A stretch of DNA of 62,305 nucleotides from Synechococcus sp. CS-1332 (GCF_025127995.1 NZ_JAHLYP010000004.1:1-62305); one strand, 5' to 3'. Shown: positions 1-9,618, numbered from the stretch's first letter. The notes: generated by a model from the letters alone, not told the origin. Made by a program: numbers and translations.

Positions 1-128
1 GCCAGCAGGGTGGGGATCATCAGCACACCGAACCAACCGACGTAGAGGCGGTTGTTGGTGGAGGTGACCCACTCACAGAACTGGTTCCACACCGAAGCGC
101 CGGAGCGCTGCTGGAGAGTGGCGGTCAT
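1..128 (-). CDS. psbA: Photosystem II D1 protein, 5' end only (partial)
   Basis: The first 42 codons of psbA are present; the rest lies outside the window. D1 is the core photosystem II subunit that holds the primary charge-separation cofactors and the QB site in the thylakoid membrane. The ATG is at 128-126 and the protein begins [20 protein letters not shown], then reads [13 protein letters not shown], the hallmark D1 N-terminus leading into the first membrane helix. It is divergent from the radical SAM gene at 333. Cyanobacteria carry several psbA copies, and this short piece does not say which isoform it is. The identification itself is firm. Confidence 0.95.
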   Translation of the reverse strand, partial: MTATLQQRSGASVWNQFCEWVTSTNNRLYVGWFGVLMIPTLL

Positions 129-332
129 GAGTGCAGAGAAGGTGACAGCGGGCAGCGCGGTAGCGCTGATCCGATGAAGGAGGTAGAGGCGGAATCCCAC
201 CTGAACGGACTGTAACAGAGTGTTGCGGAGTGTGAGCGGGGCCTTCATGAAGAAAAGCTGTGCTTCGGCCCGGCCACCGGCGGTCAGGACAAGCTTGTTA
301 GCGTCCGAGCACCCCCTCGAGCCGCGCGAGCC
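129..332. promoter_or_regulatory. Divergent psbA / radical SAM intergenic region
   Basis: This 204-base spacer must hold the promoters of both divergent genes. Read on the psbA strand, an octamer GTTACAGT ends at 209 and starts at 216. It resembles one half of the HLR1 box bound by the response regulator RpaB in cyanobacterial high-light genes, but the second half-repeat is poor. No convincing -35/-10 pair was found for either gene, so the assignment rests on geometry and one half-site. Confidence 0.35.
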
Positions 333-1904
333 GTGAGCGATCAACGGGTGCTGCTGGTGCGGCTGCCCTGCAATCCGATCTTTCCGATTGGCCCCATCTA
401 CTTGGCCGATCACCTGCACAAGTGCTTCCCCGCCCTGCCCCAGCGCATCCTGGACCTGGCGGCCGTGCCCCTGCTCGATGTCCAGCGGGTGCTGCTGGAG
501 GTGGTGGATCAGTTCCGCCCCACCCTGCTGGTGTTCTCCTGGCGGGACATCCAGATCTATGCGCCGGTGGATGGCCGGGGCGGCAACCCGCTGCAGAACT
601 CCTTCGAGGTGTTCTATTCCTCCAATCCCCTCAAGCGCCTGCGCGGCGCGTTTGGCGGACTGCGGCTGATGGGCTCCTACTACGGAGAGCTATGGCGCAA
701 CCTGCGGCTGGTGCGCCGGGGCCTGCGGCGGTCCCGGCGCCATCACCCGGAGGCCCGGGTCGTGATCGGCGGTGGGGCGGTGAGTGTCTTCTATGAGCAG
801 TTGGGACGCGGTCTCCCCAGGGGCACCGTGGTGTCGGTGGGGGAGGGGGAAGGGCTGCTGGAGAAGCTGATCCGCGGCCAGTCGCTGCAATCGGAGCGTT
901 GCTACGTGGTGGGGGACGCCCCCCGTCAGGGCCTGATCCACGAGCAACCGGCGGGCCTGGAGAAAACCGCCTGCGACTACGCCTACATCGCCTCGATCTG
1001 GCCCCAGTTGCCCTGGTACCTGGACGGCGGCGACTTCTACGTCGGGGTCCAGACCAAGCGCGGCTGCCCGCACAACTGCTGCTACTGCGTCTACACCGTC
1101 GTGGAGGGGAAAGCGGTGCGCGTCAACCCCATCGACGAGGTGGTGGGGGAGATGCGGCAGTTGTACGACCGCGGGGTGCGGGGTTTCTGGTTCACCGATG
1201 CCCAGTTCATCCCGGCCAGGCGCTACATCGACGATGCCAAGCAGTTGCTGCGGGCCATTCAGGCTGAGGGCCTCAGAGATATCCGCTGGGCCGCCTACAT
1301 CCGTGCCGACAACCTGGACGCCGAGCTGGCCGAACTGATGGTGGCCACAGGGATGAGTTACTTCGAGATCGGCATCACCTCGGGGTCCCAGGAGCTCGTC
1401 CGCAAGATGCGCATGGGCTACAACCTGCGCACGGTGCTGGAGAACTGCCGCCTGCTGGCGGCGGCGGGCTTCCGTGAGCATGTCTCCGTCAACTATTCGT
1501 TCAACGTCATCGACGAGCGGCCCGAGACCATCCGCCAGACGATTGCCTACCACAGGGAACTGGAGCGGATCTTCGGTGCCGACAAGGTGGAGCCGGCCAT
1601 CTTCTTCATCGGCCTCCAGCCCCACACCCACCTGGAGCAGTACGCCTTCGACCAGGGGATGCTCAAGCCCGGTTACGACCCCATGAGCCTGATGCCCTGG
1701 ACGGCCCGCAAGCTGCTCTGGAACCCCGAGCCGATGGGGCGGGTGTTCGGCCGGATCTGCCTGGAGGCCTTCGAACGCAACCCGGCCGATTTTGGCCGCA
1801 CCGTGATGGCCCTGCTGGAGCGGGAGTACGGCGTGGCTCCCCTGGAGGAGGCGCTGCGGGCGCCGGTGGAGGGGCGGCGGGCCCTGGCGACGGCGACGCT
1901 CTGA
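333..1904 (+). CDS. B12-binding-type radical SAM protein next to psbA
   Basis: A 523-residue radical SAM enzyme with an N-terminal cobalamin-binding-like region. The start is GTG. Residues 1-200 resemble a B12-binding Rossmann fold (VLLVRLP near the start, [12 protein letters not shown] near 145-160). The [4Fe-4S]/SAM motif CX3CX2C is C245, C249 and C252, followed by a TIM-barrel-like segment with [10 protein letters not shown]. Substrate and product are unknown. Radical SAM proteins of this kind in marine Synechococcus have been annotated as a photosystem II high-light acclimation protein; the divergent position next to psbA fits that label, but it is from memory and untested here. The radical SAM fold is certain, the physiological role inferred. 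Confidence 0.75.
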   Translation: MSDQRVLLVRLPCNPIFPIGPIYLADHLHKCFPALPQRILDLAAVPLLDVQRVLLEVVDQFRPTLLVFSWRDIQIYAPVDGRGGNPLQNSFEVFYSSNPLKRLRGAFGGLRLMGSYYGELWRNLRLVRRGLRRSRRHHPEARVVIGGGAVSVFYEQLGRGLPRGTVVSVGEGEGLLEKLIRGQSLQSERCYVVGDAPRQGLIHEQPAGLEKTACDYAYIASIWPQLPWYLDGGDFYVGVQTKRGCPHNCCYCVYTVVEGKAVRVNPIDEVVGEMRQLYDRGVRGFWFTDAQFIPARRYIDDAKQLLRAIQAEGLRDIRWAAYIRADNLDAELAELMVATGMSYFEIGITSGSQELVRKMRMGYNLRTVLENCRLLAAAGFREHVSVNYSFNVIDERPETIRQTIAYHRELERIFGADKVEPAIFFIGLQPHTHLEQYAFDQGMLKPGYDPMSLMPWTARKLLWNPEPMGRVFGRICLEAFERNPADFGRTVMALLEREYGVAPLEEALRAPVEGRRALATATL

Positions 1905-1960
1905 GCAGCGATCGGCAGTAACCCTGTCACGATTGCAGCAAAAGGGCTGTTCGAGAATTT

Positions 1961-1976
1961 TAAGGTATTTAAGGTA
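1961..1976. repeat. Tandem heptamer TAAGGTA x2
   Basis: Two direct copies of TAAGGTA (1961-1967 and 1970-1976) with a 9-base period sit in the only AT-rich patch between the radical SAM gene and the RTX gene. A TAAACT hexamer at 1975-1980 could be a -10 box for the RTX gene. The arrangement could be an operator or activator site upstream of the RTX gene. Function is inferred from position alone. Confidence 0.4.
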
Positions 1977-2065
1977 AACTTACGACTCAAGCGGCACGGC
2001 CGCGGTCGCAGGCGCCTGCCCTGCAGGCCTCTTCCACCCCAGGCTCTCCCAAGCGCTTCCCCAGC

Positions 2066-3967
2066 ATGGCCACCACCAACGTCAACACCTCCGGATCCCC
2101 CACGCTCCGTGAGGAGATCAATGCGGCGGCCGCAGTGGACACCATCCTTCTGGACAATGGCATCTACGCCTCCGTCCGGTCCCTGGCCAAGCAGACCTCC
2201 GTCGCTGGGGTCGTCCAGGCCTCCGGCTACACGGTGAGGGGCACCTCCGAGGCGGGCACCATCGTCAAGGACACCCGCATCTTCCAGCGAAACGTGGATG
2301 GGGCCTTCGGTCCGGGCAGCGTCGAGAACCTCACCCTGGAGTACACCGCGGGTGGCCTCTCCGATGGCGGCGCCCTGCTGCGGGCCACATCCGGGTCGTT
2401 CCTGGTGAGCGATGTCACCTTCACCGGCACCCACACGGGCTGGAACGGCAACGGCAACCTCTACATGTCGTTGACCTCGTTTTTGGCCACCGCACCGATC
2501 ACGGTGGATCTGACCCTGCGCGATGTCACGGTCAGCTTGAAGGGGCAGACCGGATTCAATCCCGTGACCGGGGGTGGCTCCGCTTTCCTGCACAGCTGGA
2601 ACAACAACGGCAATGTTCAGATCCTCGACAGCCTCTTCGATGAAGCCGGGTTCCTGAGCAGCTTCAACATCCTCAACTTCACAGGTTCCGTTGCCGCCGG
2701 TACGGTTCTGATCTCAGGCAATACGTTCACCCGCTCAGAGAACCAAAACGTTAGGTCGCAGGGGAATATCCTCGGCAACGTTGCAGCTACGCTGACCGGA
2801 AATAAGTTCCAGAATGGTTCTTATCTTGATCTCTACGATGTCAGCAAGCTCATCACGCTGACATCGAACACGTTTTCGACCATTGCCAATGGCTTCGGCC
2901 TTCGCATCAATGGCCCAACCATTGGGGTGCTTCCGGTTCTGAGCGGTACGAACGTCTTCAGCGGACCTGGCCTTGCCCTCAAATACGTTGACCCAGGCGA
3001 TAACAAGTTCATCAGTCTCACCGGGACCAGCACCGTTAATGGTGCGTCCTTCACCAAGCTCACCGCCGGTGGGCAGGGCAACGACACCCTCACCCTTGCA
3101 GCCGGCTTCGCCGACTGGGTCAGTGGTGATGACGGCAATGATTCCATTGCCACCGGTGACCTGGCCGATGTTCTGCTGGGGGGTGGGGGCAACGACACCC
3201 TCACCGGCGGCACCGGTAACGACACCGTCCGCGGCGGGGCCGGTAATGACACCATCAATTACACCGTCGATTCCCATGGTGTCGACTCGGTGGATGGGGG
3301 TACTGACACCGATACCCTGGTGCTCACGTCTGGTGGGGGCAATCAAATCCTCACGGTCACCTTCAACGGATCCTCCATCACCGCCTTCGAAGGCGGAACA
3401 TTGACCAACGTGGAGTCAGTGACGGCCAACCTGGGGGCAGGTACGGGAGATGTGCTGTTGTACGAATCGACTGCTGGGGGAGTCACCGTCAATCTGGCAC
3501 TTGGCACGGCCAGTGGCTTTTCTTCGATCTCCGGGATCGAAAATGTGCGGTCCAATGGTGGGGCTGACGTCCTGACTGGCGACAACAACAACAACAGGCT
3601 GAACGGGGCTGGGAACGTCGATCTCCTGACCGGCGGACTCGGCGATGACACGTTTGTCTACCTCTTCAGTGCCGATTCGGGAACGACGGCGGCGACCCGT
3701 GACACCATCACGGATTTTGTCGGAGCCGAGGTCGCCGGCGGTGATCTGATCGATGTCAATGGCATTGACGCGAACACCGGCGTGGCTGGCAACCAGAACT
3801 TCAACTTCATCGGCAATGCCGCTTTCTCGGCTGCGGGTCAGTTGCGTTTCTTCCAGGACGGCCCCAACACCATCGTTGAGGGCAACACCACAGGAGCGAG
3901 TGGAGCGGAATTCACGATCCAGGTGAATGGGTCGCATACCTTTATTGCCACCGACTTCGTCCTCTGA
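2066..3967 (+). CDS. RTX / hemolysin-type calcium-binding repeat protein
   Basis: A 633-residue protein with no N-terminal signal peptide, as expected for type I secretion. Residues about 30-330 are Gly/Asn/Thr-rich and look like a right-handed parallel beta-helix. Residues about 335-400 carry RTX nonapeptides of the GGxGxDxxx type (GGGGNDTLT, GGTGNDTVR, GGAGNDTIN), and a second set lies near 498-532 (GGLGDDTFVY). The C-terminal 100 residues, with FxGAEVAGGDLIDVNGI and an end in FIATDFVL, resemble the RTX/serralysin-type secretion domain. No enzyme motif was recognised. No TolC, HlyB or HlyD partner is encoded nearby. Likely extracellular or surface-associated; function unknown. Confidence 0.85.
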   Translation: MATTNVNTSGSPTLREEINAAAAVDTILLDNGIYASVRSLAKQTSVAGVVQASGYTVRGTSEAGTIVKDTRIFQRNVDGAFGPGSVENLTLEYTAGGLSDGGALLRATSGSFLVSDVTFTGTHTGWNGNGNLYMSLTSFLATAPITVDLTLRDVTVSLKGQTGFNPVTGGGSAFLHSWNNNGNVQILDSLFDEAGFLSSFNILNFTGSVAAGTVLISGNTFTRSENQNVRSQGNILGNVAATLTGNKFQNGSYLDLYDVSKLITLTSNTFSTIANGFGLRINGPTIGVLPVLSGTNVFSGPGLALKYVDPGDNKFISLTGTSTVNGASFTKLTAGGQGNDTLTLAAGFADWVSGDDGNDSIATGDLADVLLGGGGNDTLTGGTGNDTVRGGAGNDTINYTVDSHGVDSVDGGTDTDTLVLTSGGGNQILTVTFNGSSITAFEGGTLTNVESVTANLGAGTGDVLLYESTAGGVTVNLALGTASGFSSISGIENVRSNGGADVLTGDNNNNRLNGAGNVDLLTGGLGDDTFVYLFSADSGTTAATRDTITDFVGAEVAGGDLIDVNGIDANTGVAGNQNFNFIGNAAFSAAGQLRFFQDGPNTIVEGNTTGASGAEFTIQVNGSHTFIATDFVL

Positions 3968-4075
3968 TTCCCCTGCGGTTTGCTCCGCCAAGGGCCTGCA
4001 GCCGATGGGCCGGATGGGCCTTGGTGGTTGACCACGTGGGCTGAGGAACCGCCAGCCGGACTGACAACCAGATTC

Positions 4076-4915
4076 TCAACCGCTTGTGTCGGCCATCGCC
4101 TCCTCTCGGCACCGCCCCTTCCGGCAGCCCCGAAGCACCAGCAGCCCCCCCAGTCCGATCCACCCCACCAGCCCCCCGATGGGGTTGGGCTGGCTGCTGC
4201 CCGGGCCGGCCAGCCATTGGGGTGCGTCGGGCAGCAGCTCCAGCAGGCCCGCCTGCAGGGCGAACCAGCCCCCCACAAGCCCTCCGTGCAGACCGATGGG
4301 GCCCCAGAGGATCCCCTGATCGTCCCGGCGCAGCAGGGCCAGGTTCAGCCCCAGCAGAAACAGACCGCCGAGCAGCCCTACCGCCCCCACCAGGCCGGCA
4401 CGGCTCCAGGGGTGGACCAGGGCGAAGAGGGCCGCCTGCAGCAGCAGGGCCGCCCGCGGTGCCATCAGGCCCTGCAGTTCGCCCCACAACCAGCCCCGGA
4501 ACACCAGTTCCTCGGCGAAGCCCACCCCCACCACCAGGGCCAGGGCGTTGAGCCACTCGCTCCCATTCAGGCCGGCCAGGCCGATCCATCGGGCACTTCC
4601 CGAGGCCAGCAGGGCGCCCACCACCAGGGCCAGCAGCGCCAGCGCCTTCAGCAGTCCCCGCCCGAAGGATCCCAGGATCGCCAGCGGTGGGGCCACCACC
4701 CCAAGGGTGCGCCAGGGGTGGGATTCCCCCCAGGCCCGCCGCAACCGCAAGGGCAGTGTCAGCAGCAGCAGCAGCAGGGCCACCACGGCCCCGGCCAGAT
4801 CGACCTGATCGGGGCGCAGGCCAGGGGCGAGGCTGCCCAGGGGGCGCGTAAGCAACCAGCCCAGGCCGTAGAGCACGGGCACGTAGAGCAACGTGCCGAT
4901 CCAGCGGGGGCGCAC
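4076..4915 (-). CDS. CPBP-family intramembrane glutamic protease (CAAX-protease-like)
   Basis: A 279-residue, very hydrophobic protein with about eight membrane segments. It has the three ABI/CPBP motifs: EExxxR (E135, E136, R140 in FAEELVFRGW), FALVH with H168, and H210 in IGLHGG. In characterised family members these residues form the glutamate-based active site that cleaves substrates within the membrane. The start codon is GTG and follows the clpS stop directly (TGAGTG), so translation is probably coupled. Linkage to clpS suggests a shared proteostasis context, but the substrate is unknown. Confidence 0.85.
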   Translation of the reverse strand: MRPRWIGTLLYVPVLYGLGWLLTRPLGSLAPGLRPDQVDLAGAVVALLLLLLTLPLRLRRAWGESHPWRTLGVVAPPLAILGSFGRGLLKALALLALVVGALLASGSARWIGLAGLNGSEWLNALALVVGVGFAEELVFRGWLWGELQGLMAPRAALLLQAALFALVHPWSRAGLVGAVGLLGGLFLLGLNLALLRRDDQGILWGPIGLHGGLVGGWFALQAGLLELLPDAPQWLAGPGSSQPNPIGGLVGWIGLGGLLVLRGCRKGRCREEAMADTSG

Positions 4916-5248
4916 TCAGCTCTCCGGCTCGATCGTGCTGGTGAGGCCCTTGGCCTTGAGGGTTTCGCTGTAGAACTCCGCCGGCTCCAGATCGCAGACG
5001 ATCACGAGCCCCACGCCGGTGTTGTGGGCTTCCAGCATCACGGCGATGGCATCCTGCTCGCTCAGGGAGGGAACCACCTGGCGCAGGGTGTTCACCACGT
5101 ATTCCATGCTGTTCACCGGATCGTTGTGAAGCAGCACCTTGTAGCGGGGCGAGGTCTTGCGCACCCGCTCCGGCGCCTTCTCGATCACAGCAGCGCCCCC
5201 CGGCGATCGGGTGGGGGTTTCAGTCGCCGCCGGGATGGTCATGGGCAT
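4916..5248 (-). CDS. clpS: ATP-dependent Clp protease adaptor ClpS
   Basis: ClpS delivers N-degron substrates to the ClpC or ClpA unfoldase. The core carries HNDPVNSMEYVVNTL, the conserved strand and helix forming the N-end-residue pocket, then the helix with EAHNTGVGLV. I chose the ATG at 5248 (protein MPMTIPAATE) because a CCGGAG Shine-Dalgarno sequence lies five bases upstream. An in-frame ATG at 5266 would add six residues but has no visible ribosome binding site. About 110 residues, normal for the family. Lies 29 bases after dapL and abuts the CPBP protease gene. Confidence 0.92.
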   Translation of the reverse strand: MPMTIPAATETPTRSPGGAAVIEKAPERVRKTSPRYKVLLHNDPVNSMEYVVNTLRQVVPSLSEQDAIAVMLEAHNTGVGLVIVCDLEPAEFYSETLKAKGLTSTIEPES

Positions 5249-5277
5249 GGCCGCTCCGGTCCTCATAGGGCCCAACT

Positions 5278-6504
5278 CTAAAGATCCCGGATCCGGCGCA
5301 TTGCCTCGTCGACCTTGGCGCGGGAGTTGAACGCCGACAGGCGGAAATAGCCTTCGCCGGCGGCGCCGAAGCCGCTGCCCGGGGTGCCCACCACATGGGC
5401 CTTTCCGAGCAGATGGTCGAAGAAGGCCCAGGAATCCAGGCCTTCGGGGGTCTTGATCCAGACGTAGGGGGCCTGCTCGCCACCGTGCACCTGCAGCCCG
5501 GCGGCCGTCAGTTCGCGGCGGATGATGGCCGCGTTCTCCATGTAAAAGCTCACCAGGGCCCGCACCTGTTCCTGGCCTTCCGGGGAGTACACCGCCGCCG
5601 CCCCCCGCTGCACGATGTAGCTCACCCCGTTGAATTTGGTGCTCTGGCGCCGGTTCCAGAGCCCCCACAGCTCCACCGGTTCGCCGCTGGCCGACGTGCC
5701 GGTGAGCCCCCGGGGCACCACGGTGAAGGCGCAGCGGGTGCCGGTGAAGCCGGCGTTCTTGGAGAAGGAGCGGAACTCGATGGCGCAGCGGCGCGCCCCT
5801 TCGATCTCGTAGATGGAATGGGGCAGGTCGGGATCAGTGATGAACGCCTCGTAGGCGGCGTCGAACAGGATCAGGGCCCCGTGGGCCAGGGCGTAGTCCA
5901 CCCACTGCTTCAGCTGCTCCCGGGTGGCGACGGCCCCGGTGGGGTTGTTGGGGAAACAGAGATAGATCAGATCCACCGGCTGCTCGGGCAGGGGGGCGAC
6001 GAAGCCGTTGGCCGCGGTGATCGGCAGGTAAGTGAGGCCCCCGTAGCGCCCGCCGGCGTCGGCTTCGCCGGTGCGGCCCGCCATCACGTTGCTGTCCACG
6101 TACACCGGGTAGACCGGATCGGTGACGGCGATGCGGTTGCCGGCCCCAAGGATGTCGAGGATGTTGCTGCTGTCGCACTTGGAGCCGTCGGAGACGAAGA
6201 TCTCCTCGGCGCTCACCTCGCAGCCGCGGGACTGGAAGTCGTGGCGGGCGATCGCCTCCCGCAGCCAGGCGTAGCCCTGTTCGGGCCCGTAGCCGTGGAA
6301 GCCCTCCCGGGTGCCCATGGCTTCGATGGCCTGCTTCATCGCCTCCCGGCAAGCCGCCGGCAGGGGTTCGGTGACGTCGCCGATGCCCAGGCGGATCACG
6401 GGAGCCTCGGGGTGGGCCTCACTGAAGGCCTTGACGCGCCGGGCGATCTCGGGGAACAGATAGCCCGCCTTGAGCTTGAGATAGCTGTCGTTGACCTGAA
6501 CCAT
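5278..6504 (-). CDS. dapL: LL-diaminopimelate aminotransferase
   Basis: Catalyses the direct amination of tetrahydrodipicolinate to LL-diaminopimelate, the one-step lysine and peptidoglycan route used by cyanobacteria and plants. The protein is 408 residues, a fold-type I PLP enzyme: K249 in [12 protein letters not shown] is the Schiff-base lysine, and CFPNNPTG (183-190) is the conserved Asn-Pro motif. The N-terminus [20 protein letters not shown] is typical of DapL. ATG start. First gene of a dapL-clpS-protease cluster and divergent from the radical SAM gene at 6552, with only 47 bases between. Confidence 0.96.
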   Translation of the reverse strand: MVQVNDSYLKLKAGYLFPEIARRVKAFSEAHPEAPVIRLGIGDVTEPLPAACREAMKQAIEAMGTREGFHGYGPEQGYAWLREAIARHDFQSRGCEVSAEEIFVSDGSKCDSSNILDILGAGNRIAVTDPVYPVYVDSNVMAGRTGEADAGGRYGGLTYLPITAANGFVAPLPEQPVDLIYLCFPNNPTGAVATREQLKQWVDYALAHGALILFDAAYEAFITDPDLPHSIYEIEGARRCAIEFRSFSKNAGFTGTRCAFTVVPRGLTGTSASGEPVELWGLWNRRQSTKFNGVSYIVQRGAAAVYSPEGQEQVRALVSFYMENAAIIRRELTAAGLQVHGGEQAPYVWIKTPEGLDSWAFFDHLLGKAHVVGTPGSGFGAAGEGYFRLSAFNSRAKVDEAMRRIRDL

Positions 6505-6551
6505 GGGAGGGAAGCGGAAGGCGTAGCGGCTGGGCCAGGCGGCATCTTCCT

Positions 6552-9242
6552 ATGGCGCGGTGCGGCCTGCCTACGATCGGTTTCAGCTCGCAGTCCCTGG
6601 CCTTGACCGTTGCGCCGATCGACTTCGCCGCGCTGGTGGACAGCAGCATCTCCCGGCCAGCCCGGTACCTGGGCAATGAGCGCGGGGTGGAGCCCCGGGA
6701 CTGGTCGGCGGCGCGGGTGCGCTGGGCCCTCACCTATCCGGAGGTCTACGAGGTCGGCGCCAGCAACCTCGGCCACATGCTGCTCTACGCGATCCTCAAC
6801 GCCGTCCCCGGCCAGCTCTGCGATCGGGCCTACCTGCCGGCGCCCGATCTGGCGGCCCGGCTGCGGGAGCGGGGCGCGCCCCTGTTCGCGGTGGAAAGCC
6901 ACCGGCCCCTGGCGGCCTTCGACATCCTCGGCTTCAGCCTCAGCTACGAACTGGGTGGCACCAACATCCTTGAGATGCTGGATCTGGCGGGCCTCCCGAT
7001 CCTGGCCGCCGACCGGGGCGACCTGCCCCTGGACGATCCGGCGGCAGCGCCGCTGATCTTCGCCGGCGGACCCACCGCCACCGGCAACCCCGAGCCCTTC
7101 GCGCCGTTCTTCGATTTCCTGGCCCTGGGGGATGGGGAGGAGCTGCTGCCCGAGATCGGCCTGGTGGTGGCCGAGGGCAGGGCCGCTGGCCTGGGCCGCC
7201 GGGCTCTGCTGCGGGATCTTGCCGAGGTGCCGGGGGTCTATGTGCCCGCCCTGTACGCGCCGGGGCCCGATGGGGTGAGCCTGCTGCCGCTGGAGCCTGG
7301 CCTGGCCCCCCGGATCCAGCGGCGCACCGCCACCCCCATGCCCCACTACGCCATGGGCCTGGTTCCCCACATCGAAACGGTCCACGACCGGCTCACCGTG
7401 GAGATCCGCCGCGGCTGCACCCGCGGTTGCCGCTTCTGCCAGCCGGGAATGCTGACGCGCCCTGCCAGGGATGTGGAGCCCGAGGCGGTGATCGAAGCGG
7501 TGGAGGAGGGCATGCTGCGCACCGGCTACAGCGACTTCTCGTTGCTGTCGCTCAGCTGCAGTGATTACCTGTCCCTGCCGGCGGTGGGGGTGGAGCTGCG
7601 CAACCGGCTGGCCGAGCACAACGTCAGCCTCACCTTGCCAAGCCAGCGGGTCGACCGCTTCGACAATTCCATCGCCCACATCCTCGGCGGCACCCGCCGC
7701 GCCGGGCTGACCTTCGCCCCCGAAGCCGGCACCCAGCGCCTGCGGGACATCGTCAACAAGGGGCTCACCGATGCGGAACTGCTGCGCGGCATCCGCACCG
7801 CCATGGAGAACGGCTACAGCCGGGTGAAGCTCTATTTCATGATTGGTCTGCCGGGCGAGACCGACGCCGATGTGCTCGGCATCGTCGACACCTGCCGGGC
7901 GTTGCAGCAGCAGTGCCGAGATCTGGGCCGGTTGCAGCTCAACATCACGATCAGCAATTTCACCCCCAAGCCCCACACGCCGTTCCAGTGGCACAGCGTG
8001 TCAACCGCGGAATTCCGGCGCCGGCAGCAGTTGCTGCGTGACGCCCTGCGGCCCATGCGGGGCCTCAAGACGAACTTCACCGACGTGCGCCTGTCGGCGG
8101 TGGAGGACTTCGTGGGTCGTGGGGACCGGCGGCTGGCGCCGGTGATCGTGGCGGCCTGGCGGGCCGGAGCGGGGCTGGACGCCTGGTTCGAATCCGCCGA
8201 TCGCACCCATGCCGCCTGGACCGGCGCCATCGAGGCCGCCGGCCTGGGGGGCTCCTACCGGGCCCTGGAGATGGGCGGCTGGAGCGCGGCGGAGGCCTTC
8301 GCCACAGGCGATCTGGAGGCCTTCTGCCGCCAGCCCCTCCCCTGGGATCACATTGATTCCGGCGTCGACAAGGCCTGGCTGGCCGAGGACCTCCTTAGGG
8401 CCCTGGCGGCGGCCGTGGTGCCGGATTGCTCCTTCGACGGCTGCAGCAGCTGCGGTGTCTGCGGCCCGGAGCTGGGCCACAACGTGGTGATCCCGCCGCC
8501 GCCGATTCCGCCGCCGATCCCGCCACGGGCCCCTGCCAGCGAGCGCGTCTGCCGGCTGCGCTTCGGCTTCGCCAAGACCGGGTCCCTGGCCCTGATCAGC
8601 CATCTCGACACCCTGCGCCTGCTGGAGCGCGCCCTGCGGCGCAGCGGCCTGCCGGTGAGCTTCACGGGCGGTTTCCACCCCCTGCCCCGGCTGCAGATGG
8701 CGCTGCCCCTGCCCCTGGGGGTAGAGGGTCTGGGGGAGTGGCTCGACCTCGACTTCGCCGCCCCGATCGATCCGGAGACGGCCTGCCAGCGCCTCCAGGC
8801 AGAGCTCAGCGCCGAGCTGACCTTGCTCTCGGTGCAGGCGGTGCCCTTGACGACCCCCGGCCTGGCCCAGCAGATCCGCGCCGCCCACTGGCGGATCTCG
8901 CTGCTTCCTGCACCGGATCAGCCAACCCCGGCACCGTCCCAGTGGTCGGCCGTCATCGCTGCGTTGCTGGCCGCCACCACCCTCCCCTGGCAAGACAAGG
9001 ACAAGAAAGGCCGCCCACGTCAACGGGACTGCCGCCCCTACCTGCTCGACCTCCGCCCAGCGCCGCTGGAGGCCCAGGTTCCGGGGGGAGCTGGGCAGGT
9101 GCTGGATCTGGAGGCTGCAGTGGATCTGCAGGGCCGCAGTCTGCGGCCCGAACATCTGCGTCACTGGCTGGGCGAGTCCCTCGGCCGAACCCTGGTGCTG
9201 GGGTCGGTCCAGCGCCGATGCCTGCTGCTGGACGCATGCTAA
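6552..9242 (+). CDS. Radical SAM protein (TIGR03960-type) fused to a DUF2344 domain
   Basis: An 896-residue two-domain protein. The first about 650 residues match the B12-binding radical SAM family known as TIGR03960, with the cluster motif C289, C293, C296 (RRGCTRGCRFCQPG) and the later LTFAPEAGTQRLRDIVNKG. A Cys-rich patch CSFDGCSSCGVCG precedes a proline-rich linker. The C-terminal about 220 residues are the DUF2344/TIGR03936 domain (FAKTGSLALISHLD, FTGGFHPLPR). In many bacteria these are separate neighbouring genes beside RNase E/G; here they are fused and lie just upstream of rne. Reaction unknown, probably RNA-linked. ATG at 6552 chosen; an in-frame TTG at 6603 is possible. Confidence 0.9.
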   Translation: MARCGLPTIGFSSQSLALTVAPIDFAALVDSSISRPARYLGNERGVEPRDWSAARVRWALTYPEVYEVGASNLGHMLLYAILNAVPGQLCDRAYLPAPDLAARLRERGAPLFAVESHRPLAAFDILGFSLSYELGGTNILEMLDLAGLPILAADRGDLPLDDPAAAPLIFAGGPTATGNPEPFAPFFDFLALGDGEELLPEIGLVVAEGRAAGLGRRALLRDLAEVPGVYVPALYAPGPDGVSLLPLEPGLAPRIQRRTATPMPHYAMGLVPHIETVHDRLTVEIRRGCTRGCRFCQPGMLTRPARDVEPEAVIEAVEEGMLRTGYSDFSLLSLSCSDYLSLPAVGVELRNRLAEHNVSLTLPSQRVDRFDNSIAHILGGTRRAGLTFAPEAGTQRLRDIVNKGLTDAELLRGIRTAMENGYSRVKLYFMIGLPGETDADVLGIVDTCRALQQQCRDLGRLQLNITISNFTPKPHTPFQWHSVSTAEFRRRQQLLRDALRPMRGLKTNFTDVRLSAVEDFVGRGDRRLAPVIVAAWRAGAGLDAWFESADRTHAAWTGAIEAAGLGGSYRALEMGGWSAAEAFATGDLEAFCRQPLPWDHIDSGVDKAWLAEDLLRALAAAVVPDCSFDGCSSCGVCGPELGHNVVIPPPPIPPPIPPRAPASERVCRLRFGFAKTGSLALISHLDTLRLLERALRRSGLPVSFTGGFHPLPRLQMALPLPLGVEGLGEWLDLDFAAPIDPETACQRLQAELSAELTLLSVQAVPLTTPGLAQQIRAAHWRISLLPAPDQPTPAPSQWSAVIAALLAATTLPWQDKDKKGRPRQRDCRPYLLDLRPAPLEAQVPGGAGQVLDLEAAVDLQGRSLRPEHLRHWLGESLGRTLVLGSVQRRCLLLDAC

Positions 9243-9618
9243 GTTCGCCCTAGACGGAGAAAGGAATCGCGGGGATCCTCCCTTTCGTCCTCCTCCGCCC
9301 AGACGCTTCTGCACAAGGGACGCTTTCTAGAAGCTCCTCTGCGAAAGCGCGGTTTCAGTCAACACTGCTTGGTTCGGTCTTCGTTGCTTCGCATCGGGAA
9401 GGGAAATTTTCCTTGCCGTCACGCTGCCAGCCCGACGACGTTTCTGCTCCCCCTCAGGCCCCAGGCTCCAGGGTTCTGTACCAGGCAAACAGCCAACTCC
9501 ATTGCTTCCGGGGTCTGGTCTGTTCCTTTTCAGTGGCTGCGCGACCGCCATGGTCGGCGTCCGATTCCTTCCCCCACCTGCCCTTTGGCACGGCTCCACT
9601 GAGCCCACCATCTCTTCC
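9243..9618 (+). promoter_or_regulatory. Long leader region of rne
   Basis: This 376-base stretch holds no credible gene. It is likely the promoter and 5' untranslated leader of rne. It contains possible stems: GAAAGG/CCTTTC around a loop at about 9258-9285, and a short palindrome around GGAAATTTTCC at about 9402-9413, the most AT-rich point of the spacer. RNase E messages in several bacteria have long, AU-rich, autoregulated leaders, and this spacer has the right size. No promoter boxes were assigned with confidence. Confidence 0.5.
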
